A stretch of 64,000 nucleotides of DNA from Caballeronia sp. Lep1P3. Its GTDB lineage: Bacteria; Pseudomonadota; Gammaproteobacteria; Burkholderiales; Burkholderiaceae. The notes beneath the pieces were generated by a model. That model made no database searches and was not told where the DNA came from. It saw nothing but the letters and a program-made list of their open reading frames with translations. A program made the translations under genes and the position numbers. Below are positions 38,083 to 47,760 of the stretch, piece after piece. Location of the stretch: NCBI RefSeq assembly GCF_022879595.1, contig NZ_CP084266.1, positions 62,001 to 126,000 on the forward strand, written 5' to 3'. The first letter of the stretch is position 1, and each line of letters opens with the position of its first letter.

Positions 38083-38110
38083 ATCTTATGTCTTATATAA
38101 GACATAAGAT
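38083..38110. promoter_or_regulatory. Perfect 28-bp palindrome, probable operator of the adjacent GntR regulator
   Basis: The left half ATCTTATGTCTTAT (38083-38096) is exactly mirrored by ATAAGACATAAGAT (38097-38110). In a GC-rich genome an AT-rich perfect palindrome of this length is very unlikely by chance. It contains nested repeats of CTTAT, so it could hold two overlapping dimer sites. It lies 43 bases before the GntR start and next to the minus-strand promoter, suggesting autoregulation plus control of the mdh-acnA run. Confidence 0.75.
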
Positions 38111-38152
38111 CTCGCGTGAAAATGTGGACGTGCGGCGGGCCTTTGTGTTGAA

Positions 38153-38959
38153 ATGCGCGGCATGAATTCCAATCCGGCGAACCCGGCGGGCACGCCCCCA
38201 CAAAACGGCAGCGCACAGGCGGCTGAGGCTGCCGGCACGGCGTCGCCGACGTTCAGCCCGCTCTATCAGCAGATCAAGGCGCTCATCACGCACGGCCTCG
38301 AATCCGGCGAATGGAAGCCGGGCGAGATCATCCCGAGCGAAGTCGAACTCGCCGCACGCTACAAAGTGAGCCAGGGCACGGTGCGCAAGGCGATCGACGA
38401 ACTCGCCGCCGACAATCTGCTCGTGCGGCGTCAGGGCAAAGGCACGTTCGTTGCGACGCATAGCGAAGACCGCGTGCAGTTCCGGTTCCTGCGCCTTTTG
38501 CCCGACGATGGCGACGTTCATCCCCACGTCAGCCGCCTGCTCGAATGCCGACGCCTGCGCGCGCCCGCCGAAATCGCGCGCCAGCTCGATCTCAAGCCCG
38601 CCGATCCCGTCGTGCTCATCAGACGCCTGCTGCAATTCGACGGCGCGACGACCGTCTTCGACGAAATCTGGCTGCCGGGCGCGGTGTTTCGCGGACTCAC
38701 GGCGGAACGCCTTGCCGACTACAAGGGTCCGCTGTACGCCATGTTCGAGACCGAGTTCGGCACGCGCATGATCCGCGCTTCGGAGAAGATCCGCGCGGTC
38801 GCCGCCGAAGAGCCGGTCGCGCAATTGCTGGAGGTCCAGGCGGGCTTTCCGCTTTTGTCGGTCGAACGTGTGTCCTACACGTATGGCGATCGTCCCGTGG
38901 AAGTGCGGCGCGGCTGGTACGTCACGACCGGCTACTACTATCAAAACGACTTGAGTTGA
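38153..38959 (+). CDS. GntR-family regulator, HutC/UTRA subfamily, at the TCA gene cluster
   Basis: A regulator of 268 residues (265 if ATG 38162 is used). After a disordered alanine/proline-rich start comes a GntR winged helix (SGEWKPGEIIPSEVELAARYKVSQGTVRKAIDELAADNLLVRRQGKGTFV, about 45-100) and a UTRA effector domain ending VERVSYTYGDRPVEVRRGWYVTTGYYYQNDL, the normal HutC-type finish. It lies between mdh-prp-acn on the minus strand and sdh-gltA on the plus strand, with a perfect palindrome just upstream. Control of TCA or propionate genes by an organic acid is the natural inference; the effector is not visible. Confidence 0.92.
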   Translation: MRGMNSNPANPAGTPPQNGSAQAAEAAGTASPTFSPLYQQIKALITHGLESGEWKPGEIIPSEVELAARYKVSQGTVRKAIDELAADNLLVRRQGKGTFVATHSEDRVQFRFLRLLPDDGDVHPHVSRLLECRRLRAPAEIARQLDLKPADPVVLIRRLLQFDGATTVFDEIWLPGAVFRGLTAERLADYKGPLYAMFETEFGTRMIRASEKIRAVAAEEPVAQLLEVQAGFPLLSVERVSYTYGDRPVEVRRGWYVTTGYYYQNDLS

Positions 38960-39078
38960 ACGACGAAGGGCGGGGCCGCGGCATCCGCAACCGGATGCCG
39001 GTCCAACATGGAAAAGGCGTGAAAGGCGTTCTCGAGGGCGCCATTTTCGCGTGAGCAGCAATAGTCTCTTAGGCGGCT

Positions 39079-39096
39079 TTTCGCTGCAGCGCGAAA
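39079..39096. promoter_or_regulatory. Inverted repeat upstream of sdhC with a downstream -10-like element
   Basis: TTTCGC-TGCAGC-GCGAAA, six-base perfect arms. A TAAAAT hexamer, a good -10 element, follows at 39108-39113, about 35 bases before the sdhC start, but no clear -35 is seen. The repeat could be an operator or a short hairpin. Confidence 0.35.
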
Positions 39097-39147
39097 TGAA
39101 ATGGCGCTAAAATCGCGGGTTAGTGTAATAACGAGTTGGGGTCTAGC

Positions 39148-39558
39148 ATGGCTGAAGCCGTAAAAAAACCAAGGCCCGAGTACCGGAACATCGGGCTTGG
39201 ACAGATCGCGAAGTATCGCTTGCCGTGGGCGGGGAAGGTGTCGATCCTGCATCGCATCAGCGGCCTGCTGCTGTTCATCGCGCTGCCATTCCTGCTGTAT
39301 CTGCTCGATCAGAGCCTCACCTCGGAAATCAGCTTCGACGCCTTCAAGGGCTTTCTCGCGCACCCCGTCGTCAAGATCATCACGCTCGTGCTGTCGTGGG
39401 CGTATCTGCATCACTTCTGCGCGGGCATCCGCTTTCTCGCGCTCGATGCACACGTCGCCGTGAACAAGGAAGGCGGGCGTCAGACCGCCATCGCGGTGCT
39501 CGTCGTCTCGCTCGTGCTGACGCTCGCCGTCGCGCTCAAACTTTTCGGAGCCTTCTAA
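39148..39558 (+). CDS. sdhC: Succinate dehydrogenase cytochrome b556 subunit
   Basis: A 136-residue inner-membrane subunit with three hydrophobic helices. The start AEAVKKPRPEYRNIGLGQIAKYRLPWAGKVSILHRISGLLLF carries the family serine/arginine quinone-site region (SILHRISG). The haem-ligand histidine is likely in SWAYLHHFCAGIRFLALD. Together with SdhD it anchors the catalytic subunits and reduces ubiquinone. The ATG at 39148 gives a normal SdhC start. It is the first gene of the sdhCDAB-sdhE unit and ends one base before sdhD. Confidence 0.95.
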   Translation: MAEAVKKPRPEYRNIGLGQIAKYRLPWAGKVSILHRISGLLLFIALPFLLYLLDQSLTSEISFDAFKGFLAHPVVKIITLVLSWAYLHHFCAGIRFLALDAHVAVNKEGGRQTAIAVLVVSLVLTLAVALKLFGAF

Positions 39559-39559
39559 C

Positions 39560-39928
39560 ATGGCAACTCAGAACAGAGTCGGCCCGAAGCGTCTTGTCGT
39601 CGGCGCGCATTACGGCCTGCGCGAATGGCTCGCGCAACGCGTGACGGCTATCGTCGTCGCGGTGTATACGCTCGTCTTGCTCGTGCTTTTCTTCGGCGCG
39701 CATAACTTCTCCTACGAAGGCTGGGCCTCCATCTTCGCGATGCAGTGGATGAAGCTCGCCACGTTCGTCGCCTTGCTCTCGCTCTTCTATCACGCGTGGG
39801 TCGGCATGCGCGACATCTGGATGGACTACGTGAAGCCCGTCGGCTTGCGCCTCGGTCTGCAAGTGCTGACCGTGCTGTGGCTCATCGGATGCGCCGGCTA
39901 CGCTGCACAGATTCTCTGGAGAGTTTAA
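39560..39928 (+). CDS. sdhD: Succinate dehydrogenase membrane anchor subunit
   Basis: A 122-residue partner of SdhC with three membrane helices. It has the typical GLREWLAQRVTAIVVAVYTL start of helix one (the Arg and the quinone-site region) and LSLFYHAWVGMRDIWMDYVKP, containing the likely haem histidine and the quinone-binding Tyr/Asp. It starts right after sdhC and is followed by sdhA after five bases. Confidence 0.95.
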   Translation: MATQNRVGPKRLVVGAHYGLREWLAQRVTAIVVAVYTLVLLVLFFGAHNFSYEGWASIFAMQWMKLATFVALLSLFYHAWVGMRDIWMDYVKPVGLRLGLQVLTVLWLIGCAGYAAQILWRV

Positions 39929-39933
39929 AGAAC

Positions 39934-41709
39934 ATGGCTGCAATCAAGACTTCCCTGCCGCGTCGTCGCTTTGACGTGGTCATCGTCGGCGCGGGCGGAT
40001 CGGGCATGCGCGCATCGCTGCAACTGGCGCGCGCGGGCCTCTCCGTCGCGGTGCTGTCGAAGGTGTTTCCGACGCGCTCGCACACGGTGGCCGCGCAAGG
40101 CGGCATCGGCGCATCGCTTGGCAACATGAGCGAGGACAACTGGCACTACCACTTCTACGACACGATCAAGGGCTCCGACTGGCTCGGCGACCAGGACGCG
40201 ATCGAGTTCATGTGCCGCGAAGCGCCCAATGCCGTGTATGAACTCGAACACATGGGCATGCCGTTCGACCGCAATGCGGACGGCACCATCTATCAGCGTC
40301 CGTTCGGCGGCCATACCGCGAACTATGGCGAGAAGCCCGTTCAACGCGCATGCGCCGCAGCGGACCGCACCGGCCACGCATTGCTACATACGCTGTATCA
40401 GCAGAACGTCGCGGCTAAAACGCACTTCTTCGTCGAATGGATGGCGCTCGATCTCATTCGCGACGCCGATGGGGACGTGCTCGGCGTGACCGCGCTCGAG
40501 ATGGAAACGGGCGACGTGTACATCCTCGAAGGCAAGACCACGCTGTTCGCAACAGGCGGCGCGGGGCGCATCTTCGCGGCCTCGACCAATGCGTTCATCA
40601 ATACCGGCGATGGCCTCGGCATGGCCGCGCGTTCCGGCATCGCGCTGCAGGACATGGAGTTCTGGCAGTTTCATCCGACGGGCGTGGCGGGCGCGGGCGT
40701 GCTGATCACCGAAGGCGTGCGCGGCGAAGGCGGCATTTTGCGCAACGCCAACGGCGACCGCTTCATGGAACGTTATGCGCCGACGCTCAAGGACCTCGCG
40801 CCGCGCGACTTCGTTTCGCGCTCGATGGACCAGGAGATCAAGGAAGGCCGCGGCGTGGGTCCGAACAAGGATCACGTGCTGCTGGATTTGTCGCACATCG
40901 GCGCCGAGACGATCATGAAGCGTCTGCCGTCGATTCGCGAGATCGCGCTGAAGTTCGCCAACGTCGACTGCATCAAGGAGCCGATCCCTGTCGTGCCGAC
41001 CATCCACTATCAGATGGGCGGTATTCCGACCAACATGCACGGACAAGTGGTCGGCACCGCCAACGGCTACAACGATCCGGTCAACGGCTTCTATGCAGTG
41101 GGCGAATGCTCGTGCGTCTCGGTGCACGGCGCGAATCGTCTGGGCACGAACTCGCTGCTCGATCTCGTCGTATTTGGGCGCGCGGCGGGCAATCACATCG
41201 TCAAGCATGCAAGCGAGATGAAGGAGCACAAGCCGCTGCCGGCCGATGCCGCCGACTTCGCGCTCGAACGTCTCGCGGTGCTGGAGAAATCGACGTCGGG
41301 CGAATACACGCAGGACATCGCCAACGACATCCGCGCGACGATGCAGGCGCATGCGGGCGTGTTCCGCACCGCGAAGCTGCTGGAAGAAGGCGTCGGCAAG
41401 ATCGCTGAACTGGCCGAGCGCGTGAAGCATGTGCATCTGAAGGACAAGTCGAAGGTGTTCAACACGGCGAAGGTCGAAGCGCTGGAACTGGCGAACCTGA
41501 TCGACGTGGCGCGCGCGACGATGGTCTCGGCCGAAGCGCGCAAGGAAAGCCGCGGCGCGCATGCGCATAGCGACTACGAGCATCGCGACGACGAGCACTG
41601 GATGCGTCATACGCTGTGGTTCAGCGAAGGCAATCGCCTCGACTACAAGCCGGTGCAGATGAAGCCGCTGACGGTCGAATCGGTGCCGCCGAAGGCGCGT
41701 ACCTTCTAA
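39934..41709 (+). CDS. sdhA: Succinate dehydrogenase flavoprotein subunit
   Basis: A 591-residue catalytic subunit that oxidises succinate to fumarate with covalently bound FAD. The FAD motif is VVIVGAGGSGMRASLQL; the histidine that carries FAD is in PTRSHTVAAQGGIGASLGN; active-site stretches are FHPTGVAGAGVLITEG and the HYQMGGIPTNMHGQV block. The C-terminal region DDEHWMRHTLWF is also typical. The ATG at 39934 matches the family start (MAAIKTSLPRRRFDVVIVG). It is in the middle of a tight sdh operon. Confidence 0.97.
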   Translation: MAAIKTSLPRRRFDVVIVGAGGSGMRASLQLARAGLSVAVLSKVFPTRSHTVAAQGGIGASLGNMSEDNWHYHFYDTIKGSDWLGDQDAIEFMCREAPNAVYELEHMGMPFDRNADGTIYQRPFGGHTANYGEKPVQRACAAADRTGHALLHTLYQQNVAAKTHFFVEWMALDLIRDADGDVLGVTALEMETGDVYILEGKTTLFATGGAGRIFAASTNAFINTGDGLGMAARSGIALQDMEFWQFHPTGVAGAGVLITEGVRGEGGILRNANGDRFMERYAPTLKDLAPRDFVSRSMDQEIKEGRGVGPNKDHVLLDLSHIGAETIMKRLPSIREIALKFANVDCIKEPIPVVPTIHYQMGGIPTNMHGQVVGTANGYNDPVNGFYAVGECSCVSVHGANRLGTNSLLDLVVFGRAAGNHIVKHASEMKEHKPLPADAADFALERLAVLEKSTSGEYTQDIANDIRATMQAHAGVFRTAKLLEEGVGKIAELAERVKHVHLKDKSKVFNTAKVEALELANLIDVARATMVSAEARKESRGAHAHSDYEHRDDEHWMRHTLWFSEGNRLDYKPVQMKPLTVESVPPKARTF

Positions 41710-41731
41710 GGCACAAAGCAAGGGAATCGAA

Positions 41732-42433
41732 ATGGTAAAGAGAATTTTTGAGGTCTATCGCTACGATCCGGATAAGGACGCCGCGCCGCGCATGCAGACG
41801 TATGAGCTGGAGATTCAGCACGAACGCATGCTGCTCGACGCGCTGGTGAAGTTGAAGGCGCTGGATGAGACGCTGTCGTTCCGTCGTTCGTGCCGCGAAG
41901 GCGTGTGCGGCTCGGACGCGATGAACATCAACGGCAAGAACGGGCTTGCGTGCCTGACGAATCTGAATGAGTTGCCGCAGCGCATCGTGCTGCGTCCGCT
42001 GCCGGGGCTGCCGGTGGTGCGCGATCTCATCTGCGACTTCACGCAGTTCTTCAACCAGTATCACTCGATCAAGCCGTATCTGATCAACGACACGCCGCCG
42101 CCGGAGAAGGAGCGTTTGCAGTCGCCGGTGGAGCGCGATGAACTCGATGGCCTTTACGAGTGCATTCTGTGCGCGAGCTGCTCGACATCGTGCCCGAGCT
42201 TCTGGTGGAATCCGGATAAGTTCGTGGGGCCGGCGGGCTTGCTGCAGGCGTATCGCTTTATCGCCGATAGCCGCGATCAGGCCACCGGCGAGCGCCTGGA
42301 TAACCTCGAAGACCCGTATCGCCTGTTCCGCTGCCACACGATCATGAACTGCGTCGACGTGTGCCCGAAGGGGCTCAACCCGACGAAGGCGATTGGCAAG
42401 ATCAGGGAAATGCTGGTGCGTCGGGCGGTTTGA
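41732..42433 (+). CDS. sdhB: Succinate dehydrogenase iron-sulphur subunit
   Basis: A 233-residue electron-transfer subunit with three Fe-S clusters: 2Fe-2S in SCREGVCGSDAMNINGKNGLAC, 4Fe-4S in CILCASCSTSCPSFWW, and 3Fe-4S in CHTIMNCVDVCPKGLNP. It passes electrons from SdhA to the SdhC/D quinone site. Twenty-two bases follow sdhA, and the assembly factor gene sdhE begins two bases after its stop. Confidence 0.97.
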   Translation: MVKRIFEVYRYDPDKDAAPRMQTYELEIQHERMLLDALVKLKALDETLSFRRSCREGVCGSDAMNINGKNGLACLTNLNELPQRIVLRPLPGLPVVRDLICDFTQFFNQYHSIKPYLINDTPPPEKERLQSPVERDELDGLYECILCASCSTSCPSFWWNPDKFVGPAGLLQAYRFIADSRDQATGERLDNLEDPYRLFRCHTIMNCVDVCPKGLNPTKAIGKIREMLVRRAV

Positions 42434-42435
42434 CG

Positions 42436-42729
42436 ATGGACGATGACATGGTCGACAAGCAGGACGACTCGCATCAGTCCGACCCTCTTCGCCGCGCGCG
42501 TCTTCGCTGGCGCGCGCGGCGCGGCCTGCTGGAAAACGATCTGATTTTCGAACGTTTTTTCAGCCGATATGAGCATGACCTCAGTGACGCCGACGTGGCC
42601 GCCCTGACCCGCCTGCTGGAACTGAGCGACAACGAACTGATGGACCTGCTGCTCGCGCGCACCGAACCGGAAGGCGATCTCGCCACGCCGGACGTGATGC
42701 GCCTGCTGCAGTGGCTGCGTTCCGTGTGA
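42436..42729 (+). CDS. sdhE: Succinate dehydrogenase assembly factor (FAD insertion)
   Basis: A 97-residue SdhE/Sdh5 protein, needed to attach FAD to SdhA. The helical family signature is RRARLRWRARRGLLENDLIFERFF (RGxxExD form), with a second half DADVAALTRLLELSDNELMDLLL. The start may be ATG 42436 or ATG 42448. It is the last gene of the sdh operon; about 150 bases separate it from gltA. Confidence 0.9.
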   Translation: MDDDMVDKQDDSHQSDPLRRARLRWRARRGLLENDLIFERFFSRYEHDLSDADVAALTRLLELSDNELMDLLLARTEPEGDLATPDVMRLLQWLRSV

Positions 42730-42818
42730 TTTCGGCAGAAATCGCGGGAGTTCTGCAAAATACGCCGGTCACAAGGCGAAAGAACGAGCCAAGCGCAACA
42801 GCGGCTGACACGACAGTC

Positions 42819-42848
42819 TTGCCGCCCAGCTTCCGTCGTGCAAATTAT
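42819..42848 (+). promoter_or_regulatory. Possible sigma-70 promoter of gltA
   Basis: TTGCCG at 42819-42824 and AATTAT at 42843-42848 with an 18-base spacer, 37 bases before the gltA start. The match is modest; gltA may also be read through from sdh. Confidence 0.35.
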
Positions 42849-42885
42849 CGAAAACCTGTACCCATACTTCGATTGAGGATGTGCT

Positions 42886-44187
42886 ATGACCCCGTCAGAT
42901 GTTAAAGCCACGCTATCGTTCAGCGATAATTCGCCGAGCGTCGAAATGCCGATCTACAAGGGCACGATGGGCCCCGACGTGATCGACATCCGCAAGTTGT
43001 ACGGGCAGACCGGCAAGTTCACGTATGACCCGGGCTTCATGTCGACGGCCTCGTGCAATTCGGCGATCACGTACATCGACGGCGACAAGGGCGAGCTGCT
43101 GTATCGCGGCTACCCGATCGAGCAATTGGCCGTGAATGCCGACTTTCTCGAAACCTGCTACCTGCTTCTGAAGGGCGAACTGCCCACCGCCGCGCAAAAC
43201 AAGGAATTCGTGGACACGGTTACGCGTCACACGATGGTGCACGAGCAGATGCACTTCTTCTTCCGCGGCTTCCGTCGCGACGCGCACCCGATGGCCGTGC
43301 TGACCGCTGCGGTCGGCGCGCTGTCCGCGTTCTATCACGATTCGCTGAACATCAACGATCCGCGTCACCGTGAAGTGTCGGCCATTCGCATGATCGCGAA
43401 GCTGCCGACGCTCGTCGCGATGGCGTACAAGTTCAGCATCGGCCAGCCGTTCGTGTACCCGAAGAACGACCTGTCGTACAGCGCGAACTTCATGCACATG
43501 ATGTTTTCGAACCCGTGCGAGGAGTACAAGGTCAACGACGTGCTGGTGCGCGCGCTCGACCGCATCCTGATCCTGCATGCGGACCACGAGCAGAACGCGT
43601 CGACCTCGACGGTGCGTCTTGCGGGTTCGTCGGGCGCGAATCCGTTCGCCTGTATCGCGGCGGGCATCGCGTGTCTGTGGGGCCCGGCGCACGGCGGCGC
43701 GAACGAAGCCGCGCTGAACATGCTCGAAGAAATCGGCTCCGTCGACAATATTCCCGAGTTCATCAAGCAGGTGAAGGACAAGAACTCGGGCGTGAAGCTG
43801 ATGGGCTTCGGCCACCGCGTCTACAAGAACTACGATCCGCGCGCGAAGCTGATGCGCGAAACGTGTCATGAAGTCCTGAACGAACTCGGCCTGCACGACG
43901 ATCCGCTCTTCAAGCTCGCGATGGAACTGGAAAAGATCGCGCTGGAAGACGAATACTTCGTGTCGCGCAAGCTGTATCCGAACGTCGATTTCTACTCGGG
44001 CATCGTGCAGCGCGCGCTGGGCATCCCGACGTCGATGTTCACCTGCATTTTCGCGATGGCGCGTACCGTCGGCTGGATCGCGCAGTGGAACGAAATGATC
44101 GCGGATCCCGAGCAGAAGATCGGCCGCCCGCGTCAGTTGTTCATCGGCCAGACGCCGCGCGAGGCGAAGCCGCTGGATCAGCGGTAA
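42886..44187 (+). CDS. gltA: Citrate synthase (type II)
   Basis: A 433-residue enzyme that condenses acetyl-CoA and oxaloacetate. It has the N-terminal domain of the Gram-negative hexameric form ([30 protein letters not shown]), the active-site histidines in [15 protein letters not shown] and [15 protein letters not shown], and the catalytic aspartate in the [14 protein letters not shown] block. It follows sdhCDAB-sdhE in the same direction, as is usual in Burkholderia, and is followed by a strong terminator. It is distinct from prpC on the other strand. Confidence 0.97.
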   Translation: MTPSDVKATLSFSDNSPSVEMPIYKGTMGPDVIDIRKLYGQTGKFTYDPGFMSTASCNSAITYIDGDKGELLYRGYPIEQLAVNADFLETCYLLLKGELPTAAQNKEFVDTVTRHTMVHEQMHFFFRGFRRDAHPMAVLTAAVGALSAFYHDSLNINDPRHREVSAIRMIAKLPTLVAMAYKFSIGQPFVYPKNDLSYSANFMHMMFSNPCEEYKVNDVLVRALDRILILHADHEQNASTSTVRLAGSSGANPFACIAAGIACLWGPAHGGANEAALNMLEEIGSVDNIPEFIKQVKDKNSGVKLMGFGHRVYKNYDPRAKLMRETCHEVLNELGLHDDPLFKLAMELEKIALEDEYFVSRKLYPNVDFYSGIVQRALGIPTSMFTCIFAMARTVGWIAQWNEMIADPEQKIGRPRQLFIGQTPREAKPLDQR

Positions 44188-44213
44188 GCGAATCGGCGCT
44201 CATGCGTCGCAAG

Positions 44214-44245
44214 AACCCCGGCAAGCAGTTGCCGGGGTTTTTTCA
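44214..44245 (+). terminator. Rho-independent terminator of gltA
   Basis: An 11-base perfect stem, AACCCCGGCAA (44214-44224) with TTGCCGGGGTT (44229-44239), a 4-base loop and a T-run behind it. It ends the sdh-gltA transcript before the leu operon. Confidence 0.93.
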
Positions 44246-44433
44246 TTCGGAACGAGATCGAGGCTGGTAGTGCGCATCCGGGTACTGATGGCACTACGAT
44301 AAGCCTCTGTTTTGATTGGTTTTTTTGCGATTGAGTGGTACCCGGCGCGCCGGGGAAGGTGGCATAATCGGCGGACAAGCTGCGAACGAAGCGAAGCAGC
44401 GTCACCCCGCAGTCATCCACGAAAGCGCTCATC

Positions 44434-45843
44434 ATGTCCCAGACTCTCTACGACAAGTTGTGGAACACGCATGTCATCCACACCGAAGAGGACGGCACCT
44501 CGATCCTCTACATCGACCGGCACCTGCTGCATGAAGTGACGAGCCCGCAGGCCTTCGAGGGCCTGAAGATGCACGAGCGCCCGGTCTGGCGCATCAGCGC
44601 GAATCTGGCCGTGTCCGATCACAACGTGCCGACGACCGATCGTTCGAACGGCATCGCGGACCCGGTCTCCAAGCTGCAAGTCGATACGCTCGACGCCAAT
44701 TGCGACGACTTCGGCATCACGCAGTTCAAGATGAACGATCTGCGTCAGGGCATCGTGCACATCATCGGGCCGGAGCAGGGCGCGACGCTGCCGGGCATGA
44801 CCATCGTCTGCGGCGACTCGCACACGTCCACACACGGCGCGTTCGGCGCGCTGGCGCACGGCATCGGCACGTCGGAAGTGGAGCATGTGCTCGCCACGCA
44901 AACGCTGCTGCAAAAGAAGAGCAAGAATATGCTCGTCAAGGTCGAAGGCGCGCTGCCGCGCGGCTGCACGGCGAAAGACATCGTGCTCGCGGTCATCGGC
45001 AAGATCGGGACGGCGGGCGGCACCGGCTACGCCATCGAATTCGGCGGCTCGACCATTCGCGCGCTCACGATGGAAGGCCGCATGACCGTCTGCAACATGG
45101 CGATCGAAGCGGGCGCGCGCGCCGGCATGGTCGCCGTGGACGACACGACCATCAATTACCTGAAGGACCGTCCGTACTCGCCGCAGGGCGTCGAATGGAA
45201 TCAGGCGGTCGAGTACTGGCGCCAGTTCAAGTCGGACCCGGACGCGCAATTCGATCGCGTCGTCGAGATCAACGCCGCCGAGATCGTGCCGCAAGTGACG
45301 TGGGGCACGTCGCCGGAAATGGTGACGTCGATCGACGGCCGCGTGCCCGATCCCGACCGCGAGAAGGACCCGGTCAAGCGCGACGCGATGGAGCGCGCGC
45401 TCAAGTACATGGCGCTGGAACCGAACGCGCCGATCGAATCCATCCGTCCGGACAAGATTTTCATCGGTTCGTGCACGAACGCGCGCATCGAAGACTTGCG
45501 CGCCGCCGCGTATGTCGTGAAGACGCTCGGCAAGCGCGTCGCGTCGAACGTGCGTCTCGCGATGGTCGTGCCGGGTTCGGGTCTCGTCAAGGCGCAGGCC
45601 GAGCGCGAAGGGCTGGACAAGATCTTCACGAACGCCGGTTTCGAATGGCGCGAGCCGGGCTGCTCGATGTGCCTTGCGATGAACGCCGACCGCCTCGATC
45701 CGGGCGAGCGCTGCGCCTCCACATCGAACCGCAATTTCGAAGGACGTCAGGGCGCGGGCGGCCGCACGCATCTCGTCAGCCCGGCGATGGCCGCGGCTGC
45801 CGCCATCGAAGGCCATTTCGTCGACGTGCGCAAGCTCGCCTGA
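44434..45843 (+). CDS. leuC: 3-isopropylmalate dehydratase large subunit
   Basis: A 469-residue Fe-S subunit of isopropylmalate isomerase in leucine synthesis. The cluster cysteines are in [15 protein letters not shown] and [36 protein letters not shown] is the usual central signature. The start region [16 protein letters not shown] is typical. A weak -10 element (CATAAT near 44362) lies upstream, and no leader peptide rich in leucine is seen. LeuD follows after 24 bases. Confidence 0.97.
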   Translation: MSQTLYDKLWNTHVIHTEEDGTSILYIDRHLLHEVTSPQAFEGLKMHERPVWRISANLAVSDHNVPTTDRSNGIADPVSKLQVDTLDANCDDFGITQFKMNDLRQGIVHIIGPEQGATLPGMTIVCGDSHTSTHGAFGALAHGIGTSEVEHVLATQTLLQKKSKNMLVKVEGALPRGCTAKDIVLAVIGKIGTAGGTGYAIEFGGSTIRALTMEGRMTVCNMAIEAGARAGMVAVDDTTINYLKDRPYSPQGVEWNQAVEYWRQFKSDPDAQFDRVVEINAAEIVPQVTWGTSPEMVTSIDGRVPDPDREKDPVKRDAMERALKYMALEPNAPIESIRPDKIFIGSCTNARIEDLRAAAYVVKTLGKRVASNVRLAMVVPGSGLVKAQAEREGLDKIFTNAGFEWREPGCSMCLAMNADRLDPGERCASTSNRNFEGRQGAGGRTHLVSPAMAAAAAIEGHFVDVRKLA

Positions 45844-45867
45844 TCCAACGGGACACTCAGACAGACC

Positions 45868-46518
45868 ATGGAAAAGTTCATCGTTCATAGCGGGCTCGTG
45901 GCGCCGCTGGATCGCGAAAACGTCGATACGGACGCGATCATCCCGAAGCAGTTTCTCAAGTCGATCAAGCGCACGGGCTTCGGTCCCAACGCGTTCGACG
46001 AATGGCGTTATCTCGATGTCGGCCAGCCCGGTCAGGACAACAGCAACCGGCCGCTGAATCCCGATTTCGTGCTGAATCAGCCGCGCTATCAGGGCGCGTC
46101 CATTCTGCTCACGCGCAAGAACTTCGGCTGCGGCAGTTCGCGCGAACACGCGCCGTGGGCGCTGGATCAGTACGGCTTTCGCGCGATCATCGCGCCGAGT
46201 TTCGCGGACATCTTCTATAACAACTGCTTCAAGAACGGTCTGCTGCCGGTCGTGCTGACGGAGCAGCAGGTGGACAAGCTCTTCAACGAAACGTATGCGT
46301 TCGTCGGTTTCAAGCTGACGATCGATCTGGAAGCGCAAGTCGTGCGCACCGGCGACGGCACCGAATACGCGTTCGACGTCCCCGGTTTTCGCAAGTATTG
46401 CCTGCTGAACGGTTTCGACGACATCGGCCTCACGCTGCGCCACGCCGACAAGATTCGCCAGTTCGAAGCGGAGCGCCTCGCCAAGCAGCCGTGGCTGAAT
46501 AACCGCGTGATCGGATAA
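45868..46518 (+). CDS. leuD: 3-isopropylmalate dehydratase small subunit
   Basis: A 216-residue swivel-domain subunit that completes isopropylmalate isomerase with LeuC. It shows [26 protein letters not shown], the catalytic-loop segment [21 protein letters not shown] and [21 protein letters not shown]. It directly follows leuC and precedes leuB; in many Burkholderia a small entericidin-like gene sits between leuC and leuD, but here there is no room for one. Confidence 0.97.
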   Translation: MEKFIVHSGLVAPLDRENVDTDAIIPKQFLKSIKRTGFGPNAFDEWRYLDVGQPGQDNSNRPLNPDFVLNQPRYQGASILLTRKNFGCGSSREHAPWALDQYGFRAIIAPSFADIFYNNCFKNGLLPVVLTEQQVDKLFNETYAFVGFKLTIDLEAQVVRTGDGTEYAFDVPGFRKYCLLNGFDDIGLTLRHADKIRQFEAERLAKQPWLNNRVIG

Positions 46519-46535
46519 ACCCAAAGGAAGAGACG

Positions 46536-47603
46536 ATGAAGATTGCAGTTTTGCCCGGCGACGGGATCGGTCCGGAAATCACGGCTGAAGCGGTCAAGGT
46601 GCTGAACGCGCTCGGCGAGAAGTTCGAGCTTGAAGAGGCGCCCGTCGGCGGCGCGGGCTACGAGGCGAAAGGCCATCCGCTGCCGGATTCGACGCTCGCG
46701 CTCGCAAAAGAAGCCGACGCGATTCTCTTCGGCGCGGTCGGCGACTGGAAGTACGACACGCTCGAGCGCGCGCTGCGCCCCGAACAGGCGATTCTCGGCC
46801 TGCGCAAGCATCTGCAACTCTTCGCCAACTTCCGTCCGGCGATCTGCTATCCGCAATTGACGGGCGCGTCGTCCCTGAAGCCCGAGATCGTGTCCGGTCT
46901 CGACATCCTGATCGTGCGCGAGCTGAACGGCGACATCTACTTCGGCCAGCCGCGCGGCGTGCGTCAGGCGCCGGACGGCCCGTTCGAAGGCGCGCGCGAA
47001 GGCTTCGACACCATGCGCTATTCCGAGCCGGAAGTGCGGCGCATCGCGCATGTGGCGTTTGCCGCCGCGCAAAAGCGGCAGAAGAAGCTGACAAGCGTGG
47101 ACAAGGCGAACGTGCTCGAAACGTCGCAACTTTGGCGCGACACGATGATCGACGTCGCAAAGGAATATCCGGATGTCGAGCTGTCGCACATGTACGTCGA
47201 CAACGCGGCGATGCAGCTTGTCAAGGCGCCGAAAGCGTTCGACGTGGTCGTGACCGGCAACATGTTCGGCGACATTCTCTCGGACGAGGCCGCGATGCTG
47301 ACCGGCTCCATCGGCATGCTGCCGTCGGCGTCGCTCGACAAGAACAACAAGGGCCTGTACGAGCCGTCGCACGGTTCCGCGCCGGACATCGCGGGCAAGG
47401 GCGTCGCGAATCCGCTCGCAACCATCCTTTCCGCCGCGATGATGCTGCGCTATTCGCTCGGCAAGACGGAGCAGGCGGACCGCATCGAGAACGCGGTGAG
47501 GAAGGTGCTGGAACAAGGCTACCGCACCGGCGACATCGCCACGCAGGACGGCAAGATCGTCGGCACGAAGGAAATGGGCGACGCGGTGCTCGCTGCGCTC
47601 TAA
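46536..47603 (+). CDS. leuB: 3-isopropylmalate dehydrogenase
   Basis: A 355-residue NAD-dependent decarboxylating dehydrogenase producing 2-oxoisocaproate for leucine. It begins [23 protein letters not shown], has the substrate-binding arginines in the [11 protein letters not shown] region, [13 protein letters not shown] and the metal/NAD block [14 protein letters not shown] and [15 protein letters not shown]. An AAGGAAGAG site precedes the ATG. It is the last leucine gene of the operon. Confidence 0.97.
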   Translation: MKIAVLPGDGIGPEITAEAVKVLNALGEKFELEEAPVGGAGYEAKGHPLPDSTLALAKEADAILFGAVGDWKYDTLERALRPEQAILGLRKHLQLFANFRPAICYPQLTGASSLKPEIVSGLDILIVRELNGDIYFGQPRGVRQAPDGPFEGAREGFDTMRYSEPEVRRIAHVAFAAAQKRQKKLTSVDKANVLETSQLWRDTMIDVAKEYPDVELSHMYVDNAAMQLVKAPKAFDVVVTGNMFGDILSDEAAMLTGSIGMLPSASLDKNNKGLYEPSHGSAPDIAGKGVANPLATILSAAMMLRYSLGKTEQADRIENAVRKVLEQGYRTGDIATQDGKIVGTKEMGDAVLAAL

Positions 47604-47619
47604 GACGCTGGCTCGCGCA

Positions 47620-47651
47620 CGATCGGCCGTTTTCCGTGAAGCGGCCGATCG
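47620..47651. terminator. Inverted repeat after leuB, possible weak terminator
   Basis: CGATCGGCCG (47620-47629) is exactly matched by CGGCCGATCG (47642-47651) with a 12-base loop. It starts 16 bases after the leuB stop, but no T-run follows, so termination would need another factor, or the hairpin may protect the 3' end of the leu mRNA. Confidence 0.4.
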
Positions 47652-47760
47652 CGGTATTTCGCCCTGCATCGGTGGCGTAGACGCACGATCGGCGTCGATT
47701 CTGCGCGCAAGCCGCACTTGCCTGACGAAAACGCCCGGGTATCGTGTATATTCTTTGGTC

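Larger units (their letters stand above)
37553..38152. other. Long divergent regulatory region between mdh and the GntR gene
   Basis: Six hundred bases with no convincing protein-coding gene. Open frames exist on both strands (notably one on the minus strand from about 38216) but are arginine/phenylalanine-rich with no family resemblance. The right end carries a minus-strand sigma-70 promoter and a perfect 28-base palindrome. If that promoter serves mdh, the transcript has a leader of nearly 500 bases, or the space encodes a small RNA. Confidence 0.6.

Noticed and set aside
37545..38216. A 223-codon minus-strand frame in the mdh-gntR gap
   Set aside because: No recognised domain, no ribosome site, and the predicted promoter lies inside it; composition looks non-coding.
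42730..44433. A leucine-rich leader peptide or attenuator before leuC
   Set aside because: No short frame with leucine runs and no alternative hairpins were seen; only the gltA terminator is present.
44413..46524. A 703-codon minus-strand open frame across leuC and leuD
   Set aside because: Shadow of highly conserved genes; no motif and no ribosome binding site.
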